NCBI GenBank assembly: GCA_013298625.1
Contig: JAAFIF010000036.1
Span: 1-64,000, forward strand
Direction: 5' to 3'
Length of the DNA stretch: 64,000 nt
From: Myxococcales bacterium
Lineage (GTDB): Bacteria > Myxococcota_A > Polyangia > Polyangiales > Ga0077539
Shown here: positions 35,123-43,423 of the stretch, piece by piece
Position numbering within the stretch: the first letter of the stretch is position 1
Layout: every line of letters starts with the position of its first letter
Notes under the pieces: model-generated
What the model was told of the DNA's origin: nothing
Databases searched by the model: none
Seen by the model: only the letters and a program-made list of their open reading frames with translations
Translations under genes and position numbers: made by a program

Positions 35123-37129
35123 TCAGCCGGGGATGTCTCCCGGCAGTTCGATCTTTCGAATCTCTCCGCCGACCAGCGCGAGAAACCTCGACACCAGCGG
35201 GTGCGTGCGGGCCGCTTCGATCTTGCTCGCGCGCTCGGCCTGCCGGTGCGCTTCTTTGCGCGCGGCGATGGACGGCGCGCGCTCGGGCAGCGCGCCGGTG
35301 ATCAGCTCGAACACAGGAGGATCTTCGCTCGCGAACGCCTTCTGCGCCGCCCGTCGCACGGCCTCTTGCACCTCGGGCGCCGAGACTTTTCGCGCATAAA
35401 ACGAGTTGTTCTCGAACGCGAGCGAGACCTTCTTGGCGCTGACCTCGAGCGGGACGCCCTGCTCCAAGATCAGCACCGGCGCCGCTTCGATCACGGCGAG
35501 CACCGAGGCCCACACGTCCACGTTGGGTTCGGCTCCGCTCACGTCGAGCAGATCGACGCGCGCCGGCGGCGCAGAGGGCGCAGGGGCGGCTGCGTCCTCG
35601 CTCGATGCTTGCGCGGGCGGCGCGGCGGGCGTGCTCGCGCGCGTGCGCACGTTTTCGAGCCACTTGGGCGCGGGGCCTGTGTTGTTGCTCTGCACGGGCG
35701 CGGCGCGCGCGGGGGTTGGCGCGGGGGTTGGCTCGACCGCTGCTTCGACCGCCGCGGCTTGCGCGCCGCGGACGATCTCGAAGCGCGGCGCCGCGCTGGT
35801 GGCGGGGCTCGGGACGGGCGTCGCGCTCGCGCGCGGGGTCGTCGGGGGCGTTGCCGACGGCGAGACGGGCGCGCCGTGCGCGCTGGCGGGCGCGGTAAAC
35901 GACCCGGGGCCCGGGCGCGTTGGCGTGGGCGGAGCGCCGCGCGGAGGGCCCTTGGGATCTCCGCCGCCTCCGCCGCTCGCGAGCCTGCGCTCGAGGTCAG
36001 CGAGGCGCGCGATCAGCTCGTCGACCGGGACGAGCGCTGGCCGATGGGACAGCCGAACGAGCGCCATTTCGAGCACCCAACGGGGCTCTCTCGCGCGTGC
36101 GATCTCGTCGACCGTGCGCGACCACGCAGCGAAGAGCCGCTCGAGGTCCGAGGGCTCCGAGGACTTGGCGATGGCGAAGACGTCCTCGCGCTCTTCGTCG
36201 GCGAGGTCGAGCATCGCGCCGGGGTCGGGGACGATCCGCGCCACGACGAGGTCGCGCCAGAGAGCGAGAAAATCCCGAGAAAACGCCAGCAAATCATAGC
36301 CCTGGTCGGCCACTTGCTGCACGATCGAGAGCGCCTTGGTCGCGTCGGCTTTGAGCACCGCGCGCGCGAGGTCGTAGAGCACCTGGCGGTCGGCGACGCC
36401 GAGCAATCGAGCGACGTCGTTGCCGACGAGGGCGCCGGTTGATCCGGCGATGACCTGGTCGAGCAGCGAGAGCGCGTCGCGCATCGAGCCGGCGGCTTCG
36501 CGCGCGACGAGCGAGACCGCTGCGTCGTCGAAGCCGACGCCCTCCGCGCCGAGGATGTGCTCGATCCGCGCGCGGATCTTCTGCGCGGGCAAGAGCTTGA
36601 AATCGTACCGCTGGCAGCGGGACAGAATCGTGATCGGAACCTTGTGCACCTCGGTCGTCGCGAAGATGAACTTCACGTGCGGCGGCGGCTCTTCGAGGGT
36701 CTTCAGCAGGGCGTTGAAGGCGCCCGGCGAGAGCATGTGCACCTCGTCGATGATCACGACCTTGAAGCGATCGCGCGCGGGCAGGTACGGCAGCGTCTCT
36801 TGCAGCTCGCGGATGTTCTCGACCTTGGTCCACGTGGCGCCGTCGATCTCGCGCACGTCGACGTCGGACGAGCGCGCGATCTCTTCGCAGGCCGCGCACT
36901 TTCCGCAAGGGTCGACGGTGGCGCCGTCGGACGAGAGGCAGTTGAGCGCTTTCGCGAGGACGCGGGCGATCGTGGTCTTGCCCACGCCGCGCGGCCCGGT
37001 GAACAAGAACGCGTGCGCCACGCGTCCCTGCGTAAAGGCGTTTCGCAGCGTCTGCGCCACGTGTTCTTGGCCCACGAGGTCCGTGAACGTCTGCGGTCGC
37101 CACTTGCGCGCGAGGACGAGATAACTCAT
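35123..37129 (-). CDS. dnaX: DNA polymerase III gamma/tau subunit
   Basis: 668 residues from the ATG at 37129, where the recognisable MSYLVLARKWRPQTFTDLVGQ begins; the frame is open far beyond it on the same strand but that part is shadow sequence. Walker A GPRGVGKT is at 45-52, a zinc site at Cys64 and Cys75-x2-Cys78-x2-Cys81 (CGKCAAC), and IDEVHML at 127-133. From about residue 385 a Pro/Ala/Gly-rich linker begins, and the tail has the tau-style C-terminal domain. It loads the sliding clamp. The upstream 87 bp separate it from a divergent gene. Confidence 0.95.
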   Translation of the reverse strand: MSYLVLARKWRPQTFTDLVGQEHVAQTLRNAFTQGRVAHAFLFTGPRGVGKTTIARVLAKALNCLSSDGATVDPCGKCAACEEIARSSDVDVREIDGATWTKVENIRELQETLPYLPARDRFKVVIIDEVHMLSPGAFNALLKTLEEPPPHVKFIFATTEVHKVPITILSRCQRYDFKLLPAQKIRARIEHILGAEGVGFDDAAVSLVAREAAGSMRDALSLLDQVIAGSTGALVGNDVARLLGVADRQVLYDLARAVLKADATKALSIVQQVADQGYDLLAFSRDFLALWRDLVVARIVPDPGAMLDLADEEREDVFAIAKSSEPSDLERLFAAWSRTVDEIARAREPRWVLEMALVRLSHRPALVPVDELIARLADLERRLASGGGGGDPKGPPRGAPPTPTRPGPGSFTAPASAHGAPVSPSATPPTTPRASATPVPSPATSAAPRFEIVRGAQAAAVEAAVEPTPAPTPARAAPVQSNNTGPAPKWLENVRTRASTPAAPPAQASSEDAAAPAPSAPPARVDLLDVSGAEPNVDVWASVLAVIEAAPVLILEQGVPLEVSAKKVSLAFENNSFYARKVSAPEVQEAVRRAAQKAFASEDPPVFELITGALPERAPSIAARKEAHRQAERASKIEAARTHPLVSRFLALVGGEIRKIELPGDIPG

Positions 37130-37216
37130 CGCGCGTTCACCGTACCCACTGCGGTCGCGACCTGTCCATTCTATGGCTGCCCGCGACGCGCCCCGCGCGC
37201 GAAGGAGTGATATCTT

Positions 37217-37924
37217 GTGCGGGTGTTGGGTGCACATCGGGTCGCTTCGTCCACTGCTCGAGCTGTCTCTGCCTCGGCGCTGCTCGCGGCGCTGGCGTGC
37301 GGCGCTCCTTCGGTCTTCGCGCAGGGGACGCCGCGTGCGCAGCGGACGCCGGTCGAGCTCGCGCCGATGCGCGTGGTGGCGTCGACCGCAGTGATCGAAG
37401 TGTCTGTGCCGATGGTGATCGAGGCCGCGCCCGAGCCTGCAGACTCCTCGACGCGCGATCCTCGGCGCGAGAGCGATGGACGCGCGGTCGAGAACCCGTT
37501 TGGATCCGAGCCCAGCTCGAGCGAGCCAACGCTCGCGCAAGCCGACGACGAGGTTGCGCTCACGGTCCGTCGCGAGCGCACGCCGGGCGCCTCGGGGCGT
37601 CGCTGTTCGAGCGGGGCGCGATCGTACTTCGACGAGCGCTCGCAGCTCTTTCGGCCGTGCGTTGCCAACGAGCCCGCGCAATCGACGCCGGCGCGCCCGA
37701 CGATCGCGCCTCGAACCGCGACGAGCGCTGCGTGTCGGCCTGGGCAGCGAGCGTATTTCGACGCTCGCGAGCAGCTGTTTCGTCCCTGTCCCGAGCCCAT
37801 CTCGGTCGGGACCGAAGAGGCTCGCCCCCGCGTCGAGCCGCGAGCCCCCGGCGCGCGTCGCTGCTCGCCGGGCGTGCGAGTCTTCTACGACGAGCGAGAG
37901 AGGCTCTATCGCCCATGCCCTTGA
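37217..37924 (+). CDS. Secreted protein with three repeats of a new Cys motif
   Basis: 235 residues, GTG start. A signal peptide (about 1-36, ending in FAQG) precedes a Ser/Glu-rich spacer. The last part carries three copies of the pattern C-x-x-G-x-R-x-(Y/F)-(F/Y)-D-x-R-x-x-L-(F/Y)-R-P-C: CSSGARSYFDERSQLFRPC, CRPGQRAYFDAREQLFRPC and CSPGVRVFYDERERLYRPC. The two cysteines of each unit are 18 residues apart and probably form one disulfide. I know of no named family for this. Its end overlaps the next gene by 10 bp. Confidence 0.75.
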   Translation: MRVLGAHRVASSTARAVSASALLAALACGAPSVFAQGTPRAQRTPVELAPMRVVASTAVIEVSVPMVIEAAPEPADSSTRDPRRESDGRAVENPFGSEPSSSEPTLAQADDEVALTVRRERTPGASGRRCSSGARSYFDERSQLFRPCVANEPAQSTPARPTIAPRTATSAACRPGQRAYFDAREQLFRPCPEPISVGTEEARPRVEPRAPGARRCSPGVRVFYDERERLYRPCP

Positions 37925-38853
37925 ACCTTCGCAGTTGTGCGCTCGCGTTGGCTGTGTTTTCTGCGGCCAACGTCGCGTTGGCGATCGATGGAGTTCGCTG
38001 GCCGTCCTCGGCGGTGGCGACGCGCACGGACCCGATCGCCGCGCTGCGCTGGCCCAACGGCGGCTGGACCTGCGTGCTCTCTCGCGACACGGTCAGCGCG
38101 CCGCGGGCGGCGCAGACGGCGCTCGCGCTGCTGGATCGGCGCGTGGCGGACAACCCTCGCGACGCGCGGGCGCACGCGGCGAGGTCCGTCGCGCTGCGGT
38201 TGCTCGAGCGTTCGGACGAGGCGCAGCGCGCGCTCGATCGCGCGCGGGCGATGGACGCGACGGTGCTCGATGACCCGGACGTGGGGCTGACGCACGCGTT
38301 TTTGCTCGCGCGATCGGGGCAGTTCGAGCAGGCGGTGGCCGCGGCGCGGCTGGTGTTGCCGCGGCTGTCGGGCGCGATCGACGCGCGCGTCGAGGCGAGC
38401 GTCGAGGTCGCGCGATGGTCGTTGCGTCGCGGACAGCCTGGGGTCGCTCCCGCGCTCGCGATCCTGCGCGAGGCCGCGGCGGTGCAGCCTCCTGACGCGG
38501 CGCTGCGCGCGACGTTGGCGTTTGCGTTGGCGCTCGCTGGCCGCAGCGCCGAGGCGCGCGAGGTGGCTCGCTCGGGGCCCGTCCCCGCCCCCGGCGCCCT
38601 TCGCGCCCTTCGCGGAACGATCGCTCCCGACGTCCTCGACGCCTCCGTCGGCGTCGCCCTCTCGCTCAGCGACCACGCGTACGACGCGGCGCCCGTGCTC
38701 GAGCGGGCGAGCGTGGCGCAGGGCGTCCCGGAGGCGTTTCGGCCGGCGCTGACGAGCGCGCTGCAGGTCGCTCGCAGCACGCCGAGGCCTCCTCCGCCTC
38801 CGCCTCCACCTCCGCCGCCGCGACGGCGCGCGTACGAGTTCGAAGAAGACTGA
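37915..38853 (+). CDS. Exported TPR-like protein with proline-rich C-terminus
   Basis: 312 residues. Its ATG (37915) lies inside the end of the Cys-repeat gene, a 10-bp overlap. A signal peptide (ALAVFSAANVALA) is followed by helical repeats typical of TPR proteins (ALALLDRRVADNPRDARAHAARS, GLTHAFLLARSGQFEQAVAAARLVL) and a tail PRPPPPPPPPPPP. The protein probably stays in the periplasm. It is followed after two bases by another TPR protein, so the three genes form one transcription unit. Confidence 0.7.
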   Translation: MPLNLRSCALALAVFSAANVALAIDGVRWPSSAVATRTDPIAALRWPNGGWTCVLSRDTVSAPRAAQTALALLDRRVADNPRDARAHAARSVALRLLERSDEAQRALDRARAMDATVLDDPDVGLTHAFLLARSGQFEQAVAAARLVLPRLSGAIDARVEASVEVARWSLRRGQPGVAPALAILREAAAVQPPDAALRATLAFALALAGRSAEAREVARSGPVPAPGALRALRGTIAPDVLDASVGVALSLSDHAYDAAPVLERASVAQGVPEAFRPALTSALQVARSTPRPPPPPPPPPPPRRRAYEFEED

Positions 38854-38855
38854 AA

Positions 38856-39887
38856 GTGCGATCCGCCGCTCGAATCGCAGTGTTTGCAGCGCTCGTCGCC
38901 GTCGGCTTCGCGCCCCTCGCTCACGGCCAGCGCTCTCCGCTGTGGACCGATCGGTGGACCGTCGCGCGCGACCCTCGCGCGAGCCGCGCCGCCGTGCTCG
39001 CCGCGGACGCAGAAGAGTCCCTCGAAGAGTCCCTCGTGCGTCAGGCCGAGCTGCGACTCTCGCAGCGCCCCATCTCGCCGTTGACCGCGCAGCAAGAGGT
39101 CGCCATCGCCCGCACGCTGCTCGACGCCGCGCTCCGTGACGCTCGCGCCTCGCTCGCGCTCGCGCCAACCAACGGGCTCGCCCGCTTCGTGATCGCGCGG
39201 GCCCGCGAGCAGCTCGACGCCGCGCCGCAAGAGGTCGTGACCCTCGCGCGCGCCGCGCTCTCGGCGCTCTCTGAGGACGATCGAGACCGCCGCGCGACGC
39301 TGCTCTTCTCGCTCGGCGTGGCGCACACGCGCCTCGAGCAGCACGCGGAGGCGCGCGAGGCGTACGAGCAAATCGTCGGCGATTCTTCAGCGCCTTCGCG
39401 CGCGACCGCGCTGTGCAACCTCGCCGAAGTGCACATGTACTTGAACGAGGTCGACGCCTCGCTCGCCCGCTACAACGAGTGCGCGCGGCTGATGCCGACC
39501 AACGCCACCGCGTGGTGGGGCCTCGCCGTCGCGCACGACCGCGCCGGGCACGAAGCGGACGCGCGATCGAGCGCCGATCACGCTGTGTCCATGGACCCAG
39601 ACCTCAACGACATCAACGGCGAGGGCGTGTTCTACGTCCCTGCGTTCGAGCGTCACTACTATGTGGCGATCGCGCGCGAGGCGCAGGCGCGACGGCCCAG
39701 CTCGCAGGTGCCGCTCACGCAGGCGCTCGCGTCGTGGCGCGCGTACGAGACCGACGGCGGCCCGCGCGCGCCGTGGATCGCTCGCGTCCGCGCGCACATC
39801 CGCGCGATCGAGCTCGAGCTCAGCGGCCGGGCGCGCTCCGCTCCTCGTGCGACGCCAGCGCCTCGCGCAGCTTCTTCGCGGCGCTGA
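38856..39887 (+). CDS. Exported TPR protein
   Basis: 343 residues, GTG start, two bases after the stop of the preceding gene. The first 25 residues make a signal peptide (FAALVAVGFAPLAHGQ). The TPR region (ALLFSLGVAHTRLEQHAEAREAYEQIVGD, ATALCNLAEVHMYLNEVDASLARYNECARLMPTNATAWWGLAVAHDRAGHEADARSSAD) is clear. The Arg/Ala/Pro-rich last 20 residues are read over the antiparallel end of the sigma-factor gene and look like an overrun. Confidence 0.75.
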   Translation: MRSAARIAVFAALVAVGFAPLAHGQRSPLWTDRWTVARDPRASRAAVLAADAEESLEESLVRQAELRLSQRPISPLTAQQEVAIARTLLDAALRDARASLALAPTNGLARFVIARAREQLDAAPQEVVTLARAALSALSEDDRDRRATLLFSLGVAHTRLEQHAEAREAYEQIVGDSSAPSRATALCNLAEVHMYLNEVDASLARYNECARLMPTNATAWWGLAVAHDRAGHEADARSSADHAVSMDPDLNDINGEGVFYVPAFERHYYVAIAREAQARRPSSQVPLTQALASWRAYETDGGPRAPWIARVRAHIRAIELELSGRARSAPRATPAPRAASSRR

Positions 39888-40392
39888 GCAGCCGCGTCTT
39901 GATGGTGCCGAGCGGCTGCCCGAGCGCCTCGGCGATCTCCGAGTGCGAGAGCCCGGCAAAATACGCGAGCTCGAGCGCTTGCCGTTGCTCTGCCGACAGC
40001 TGCGCGATCGCCTCGCGCACCGCGAGCGCCCGCTGGCTCTGCGCGACCTGCGCCTCGGGCGACTCGCCCGCGCTCGGCCCGTGCGCCTCGGACTCGACCA
40101 CGAGCGAGGCGTCGTACTTGCGCTTTCGGCCGCGCGCGCGAAGCACGTCGATCGCCCGGTTGCGCGTCAGCGTCGCGAGCCACGTGGCGGCGCTGCCACG
40201 GGAGCGATCGAAGGACGGCGCCTCGCGCCACGCGCGGACGAAGGCGTCTTGCACGATGTCCTCTGCGTCCGAGCGCGAGCGGATGATCCGCAGCGCGAGG
40301 CCCAGCATCGCGGGAGCGAAGCGGTCGTACAGCGCGACGAGCGCCGCGCTCTCACCGCGGCCGGCGGCCTCGATGAGCCGCTCGGGCTCCAT
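39820..40392 (-). CDS. ECF-type RNA polymerase sigma factor
   Basis: 190 residues from the ATG at 40392. Region 2 reads ESAALVALYDRFAPAMLGLALRIIRSRSDAEDIVQDAFVRAWRE and the following Trp-x-Thr-x-NRAIDVLR; region 4 is QALELAYFAGLSHSEIAEALGQPLGTIKTRLLSAAKKLRE. Between them lies the KRKYDASLV linker. This is a typical extracytoplasmic-function sigma factor of the RpoE-like group; no anti-sigma factor is adjacent. Its 3' end overlaps the end of the TPR gene on the other strand by 68 bp. Confidence 0.9.
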   Translation of the reverse strand: MEPERLIEAAGRGESAALVALYDRFAPAMLGLALRIIRSRSDAEDIVQDAFVRAWREAPSFDRSRGSAATWLATLTRNRAIDVLRARGRKRKYDASLVVESEAHGPSAGESPEAQVAQSQRALAVREAIAQLSAEQRQALELAYFAGLSHSEIAEALGQPLGTIKTRLLSAAKKLREALASHEERSAPGR

Positions 40393-40564
40393 ATGCTCTT
40401 CGCTTGCTTCGTTCACCCTCTGCGAACCTTCGCCCGCGAAGGCCGCGGGCAGCGTAGGTTCATCGCGGCGAGCGCGCAGTGTCAACGACGCTCGCGGTCG
40501 CACACGGCAGCAGCGCGACTAGCCCTTGCGTCGAGCGTCCACACGACGTAGTGTCCGCAACCCT

Positions 40565-40641
40565 GCGCAATTAGCTCAGTTGGATAGAGCGTCGGCCTCC
40601 GGAGCCGAAGGCCACTGGTTCGAATCCAGTATTGCGCGCCA
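40565..40641 (+). tRNA. tRNA-Arg (anticodon CCG)
   Basis: A 77-nt tRNA ending in encoded CCA. The acceptor stem is GCGCAAT pairing with ATTGCGC; D arm TAGCTCAGTTGGATAGAGC; anticodon stem TCGGC/GCCGA closing the loop CTCCGGA, whose middle three bases are CCG; T arm ACTGG-TTCGAAT-CCAGT. CCG reads the Arg codon CGG, which fits a GC-rich genome. Confidence 0.95.
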
Positions 40642-40693
40642 AGGTTTTTCCGAAGCGGGGGAGTTTGAAAGCGTCACGAGCCAAAGGCTCGAG

Positions 40694-41122
40694 TCAGCGC
40701 TTCTTTGCTCGGCGCGCAGCGAGCGAGTGCACCGTCGCGATGGGGGCCGCGACCGCGATCCGCGGCCGCGTGCGCACGTCGTCGCCGCGCATGATCCGCT
40801 CTTGCAGCGCTTCGCCCGAGAGCCGCTCCCACTGCCACGGCTGCGCGTCCTCAGGGACGATCGCCCTCCAGCGCCCCTGCCTCGCGCGCGGGTCTTCGAG
40901 GTCGACGCCGAGGCACTCGACCACGAGAAACCCTGCGCGACGCAGCGAGCGCTCGTGGCCCACCACGGCTCGCTGCGCAGCGCCGTTGCTCGCGGCCGGG
41001 CCCTCGATGCGCAAGACCGACGGCTCGCCCACGACCGCCGCGATCACCACGTGGTGCACCTGCGCGCAGAGGTCCTCGCGGATCTTCTCGACGACAGTGC
41101 GGTGCTTCTCTTTGCTGCGCAT
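40694..41122 (-). CDS. Uncharacterised small protein
   Basis: 142 residues from the ATG at 41122, seven bases after the stop of the thioesterase gene on the same strand, so probably translated in the same unit. The first 50 residues are basic and helical (RSKEKHRTVVEKIREDLCAQVHHVVIAAVVGEPSVLRI), with mixed beta-like segments after that (RGRWRAIVPEDAQPWQWERL) and a basic end (RRAKKR). I do not recognise it. No membrane or signal sequence. Confidence 0.55.
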   Translation of the reverse strand: MRSKEKHRTVVEKIREDLCAQVHHVVIAAVVGEPSVLRIEGPAASNGAAQRAVVGHERSLRRAGFLVVECLGVDLEDPRARQGRWRAIVPEDAQPWQWERLSGEALQERIMRGDDVRTRPRIAVAAPIATVHSLAARRAKKR

Positions 41123-41129
41123 CGGCTCG

Positions 41130-41591
41130 TCAGTCGAGCTCGCCGACGCGAGCGATCGTCTCTTCGCCTTGCAGCAGCTCGAGGACGTGCGCCTGCGGCC
41201 TGAGCACGCGGCCCTCGCGCGAGACAAACGCGTGCCGGGTTCGCCCCGTCGCGGCCAGGGCGTTGTCGCTCACCCTGCGCAGCGAGTACTCGAACGCGAT
41301 CGACGCGTGCTTGACCTCTGCCAGCACCAGCTCGAGGTCGACGACGTCTTCGTAGCGCAACGGCGTCTTGAACTGCAGCTGCGCGTCGACGACGACCACG
41401 AGCACGCCAGCGTCCTCCATCTCTCGGTACGCCGCGGCGCGGCGACGGCAAAACTCTTCGCGGCCGCGCTCGAAGTACCGCAGGTGGTTCGAGTGGTGCA
41501 AAAAGCCCATTCGATCGACCTCGACGTAGTGCACGCGCATGCGCACGACGCTGCGCGCTTTGGGCCTGAGCGAAGAGAGATCGTCGCTCAT
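41130..41591 (-). CDS. YbgC/FadM-type acyl-CoA thioesterase (hotdog fold)
   Basis: 153 residues from the ATG at 41591. MRVHYVEVDRMGFLHHSNHLRYFERGREEF is the conserved hotdog start with the catalytic Asp in VEVDRMG; the second half holds LELVLAEVKHASIAFEYSL and VSREGRV. These enzymes hydrolyse acyl-CoA thioesters. The frame is open far upstream into the neighbour's sequence, but only this part is protein-like. It overlaps the gene upstream (41588-42562) by ATGA. Confidence 0.85.
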   Translation of the reverse strand: MSDDLSSLRPKARSVVRMRVHYVEVDRMGFLHHSNHLRYFERGREEFCRRRAAAYREMEDAGVLVVVVDAQLQFKTPLRYEDVVDLELVLAEVKHASIAFEYSLRRVSDNALAATGRTRHAFVSREGRVLRPQAHVLELLQGEETIARVGELD

Positions 41592-42562
41592 CGCGCCCTC
41601 TGCACGCTGCTGATGGCGCGCGTGCACTGGGCGCGGCCCGCCGTGTCGTCCGTGCGAAACGCGCACGCGAGAGAGATCGTCTTGCCGTCCTGATGGACGA
41701 ACAACATGAGCTGCGAGACGCCTGCGCGCCGAAGCTGCGGCTGCTCGACGGAGAACTCGTAGCCCCGCAAGTCGTTGACCTCGCGCTCGACAGCTTCGCC
41801 GACGGTGGCACCGTTCGCCGAGAGCCGCGCCCGCAGCGCCGCGGAGTCGATCGCCGTCAGCCGTGTCTCTCTCGGTGAGAGCGCGGCGCTGAGCGCGATT
41901 TGTCGTTCGGGCGGGTCTGTCGACGCGAACACCAGCACGTCGCCCTGGCGCGAATTCGTCCAATCGCTCGGGATCGCGGCGGAGAGCGAGCCGAGCGAGA
42001 CCGCGCGCGCGCCTTCGGGCGAGGGCTGAGGCGAGCGCGAGATGCTGCCCATGATCCGCGCGCAGATCGGCGAGGCTCGTTGTTCGTCGACACGGTCGAA
42101 CGCGCACGAGACCACCGCGAGCTGCCCGTCCACGAGGGTCACCCACGTGGACATCTTCAGGATCCCCAGCAGCGGAGCGATGGTGACTTCGAGCGCGAGC
42201 GCCGCGCGGCCGAGGCCCGGGGCGCGCTGCTCGTTCGAGAGCGTCCAGCGCAGCTGCTCTGCGCGCGCGCGCAGTCCGCCGACGACCCGCTCGTGCGCGC
42301 TTTCGTCCGGGGCCGGGTCGCTGCCGACCAGAAACGCGGTGTTCGCTGGGCCGTTCCACTGAGCGCCGATCGAGCCCGTGGCGGGCTGGGCGCTCCAGTC
42401 GCTGGGCAGGCGAAACGCGAGGCCCAACGCAGCGCGCGCGACGGTGCCGTCGCTCTCTGCGCCGCTCGTCGTCGCGGCGGGCGTCGTCGGCCCGCTCGTC
42501 GCTGCCGCGCTCGCGCAGCCCGCGCAGCACAACCCCACAAACACCATCGCTCGGCAGTCCAT
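41588..42562 (-). CDS. Lipoprotein of unknown function, paired beta modules
   Basis: 324 residues from the ATG at 42562 (the frame is open to a GTG at 42589). The short leader MVFVGLCCAGC offers a lipobox Cys about residue 16. The rest reads as two similar modules (LGLAFRLPSDWSAQ ... VRVDEQRASPICARIMGSI, and LGSLSAAIPSDWTNSR ... AGRAQCTRAISSV); both contain a PSDW motif and end with a single Cys, so the protein probably arose by duplication. It overlaps the thioesterase gene by 4 bp. Confidence 0.65.
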   Translation of the reverse strand: MDCRAMVFVGLCCAGCASAAATSGPTTPAATTSGAESDGTVARAALGLAFRLPSDWSAQPATGSIGAQWNGPANTAFLVGSDPAPDESAHERVVGGLRARAEQLRWTLSNEQRAPGLGRAALALEVTIAPLLGILKMSTWVTLVDGQLAVVSCAFDRVDEQRASPICARIMGSISRSPQPSPEGARAVSLGSLSAAIPSDWTNSRQGDVLVFASTDPPERQIALSAALSPRETRLTAIDSAALRARLSANGATVGEAVEREVNDLRGYEFSVEQPQLRRAGVSQLMLFVHQDGKTISLACAFRTDDTAGRAQCTRAISSVQRAR

Positions 42563-42719
42563 CGTGAAGATGGCTACGTGGGATAGCACAAGCGTCAGAC
42601 CGCGAGAACGCGTCCCCGATCATGCCGCGCGAAGTGGCCGGCCGAAATCAACGTCGAACCCCCACTCCCGCCAAGGGCCGCGCAAGAGACCAACGACGAG
42701 CCCTCGCGCGGGCGGAGGC

Positions 42720-43130
42720 TCAGAGCGCGCTCTCGATCGAGTCGAGCGCCATGCGGGCCTTGGCGAGCGCCATGCCGAGGTTCGCGTTCTTGCGGCACAC
42801 GAACACCGCGGCGTGCTCGTTGTTCTTCTTGCCGCGCATGAAGATGTGCAAGAGATTGTCGCTCGTCACGAGCATCTCTTGAAAGTAGTGGTGGCCGTCG
42901 TCCTTCACGCCGCGCGACTTCTTGAACATGCGCTCGATCGCCGTGACGTTGGAGCCCTGAAACAAATCCGCGGTCGCCGCTGCGACGAGGTCGAGCACCT
43001 CGCGCGGGTGCGAGTCGACGGTCTTCACGGCGAGGAGCATCCCCGTGCTCATGTCCACGTAGCCCGTGGCGACGCACTCGGGGACGGAGTTCTGGGCGTT
43101 GGTCAGGGCGCGGTCGAGGTTGTTGATCAT
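42720..43130 (-). CDS. Roadblock/LC7-like protein
   Basis: 136 residues from the ATG at 43130; the frame extends to 43184 without support. The helical start INNLDRALTNAQNSVPECVATGYVDMSTGMLLAVKTV and the beta pattern after it, ending in HHYFQEMLVTSDNLLHIFMRGKKNNEHAAVFVCRKNANLGMALAKARM, fit the Roadblock/LC7 fold. In myxobacteria such proteins (MglB type) regulate Ras-like GTPases in polarity and motility. No GTPase gene is next to it. Confidence 0.8.
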   Translation of the reverse strand: MINNLDRALTNAQNSVPECVATGYVDMSTGMLLAVKTVDSHPREVLDLVAAATADLFQGSNVTAIERMFKKSRGVKDDGHHYFQEMLVTSDNLLHIFMRGKKNNEHAAVFVCRKNANLGMALAKARMALDSIESAL

Positions 43131-43402
43131 GGGTCGAGCGATCTCCGATGAGGGGGTGGGCGGTCGCGCAGCGTCGCGAGGCAAGCTGGGCTGGGGGATG
43201 GTGAGTTTTGTTATCTTACAGTGTCAATGGGACCCAATCGAGTCCTACAGCACTTTTCGAAGTTCAATTCCCACGGCACCCCAACAGTCGCTGGCTTCGA
43301 GCCTGGCGTACGAGCGTATAGACATACCGATCCGAGCAAATCGTGTCCACCGGCTTTTGCGCCGCATGTGCAACATTTGCCTGCCCCTACACCGTACGAT
43401 GA
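43131..43402. other. Intergenic region upstream of the Roadblock gene
   Basis: No gene. The sequence is less GC-rich in part (GTTTTGTTATCTTACAG near 43205), which marks a probable promoter zone for the minus-strand Roadblock gene. I cannot define the -10 and -35 elements. Confidence 0.4.
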
Positions 43403-43418
43403 CCCCCGTCATCGGGGG
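43403..43418 (-). terminator. Hairpin after the ABC/phosphatase gene
   Basis: CCCCCG-TCAT-CGGGGG, a perfect 6-bp GC stem, lies 6 bp beyond the stop codon of the minus-strand gene at 43424. It is a plausible factor-dependent or GC-type intrinsic terminator; no T-run follows. Confidence 0.5.
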
Positions 43419-43423
43419 CGCTC

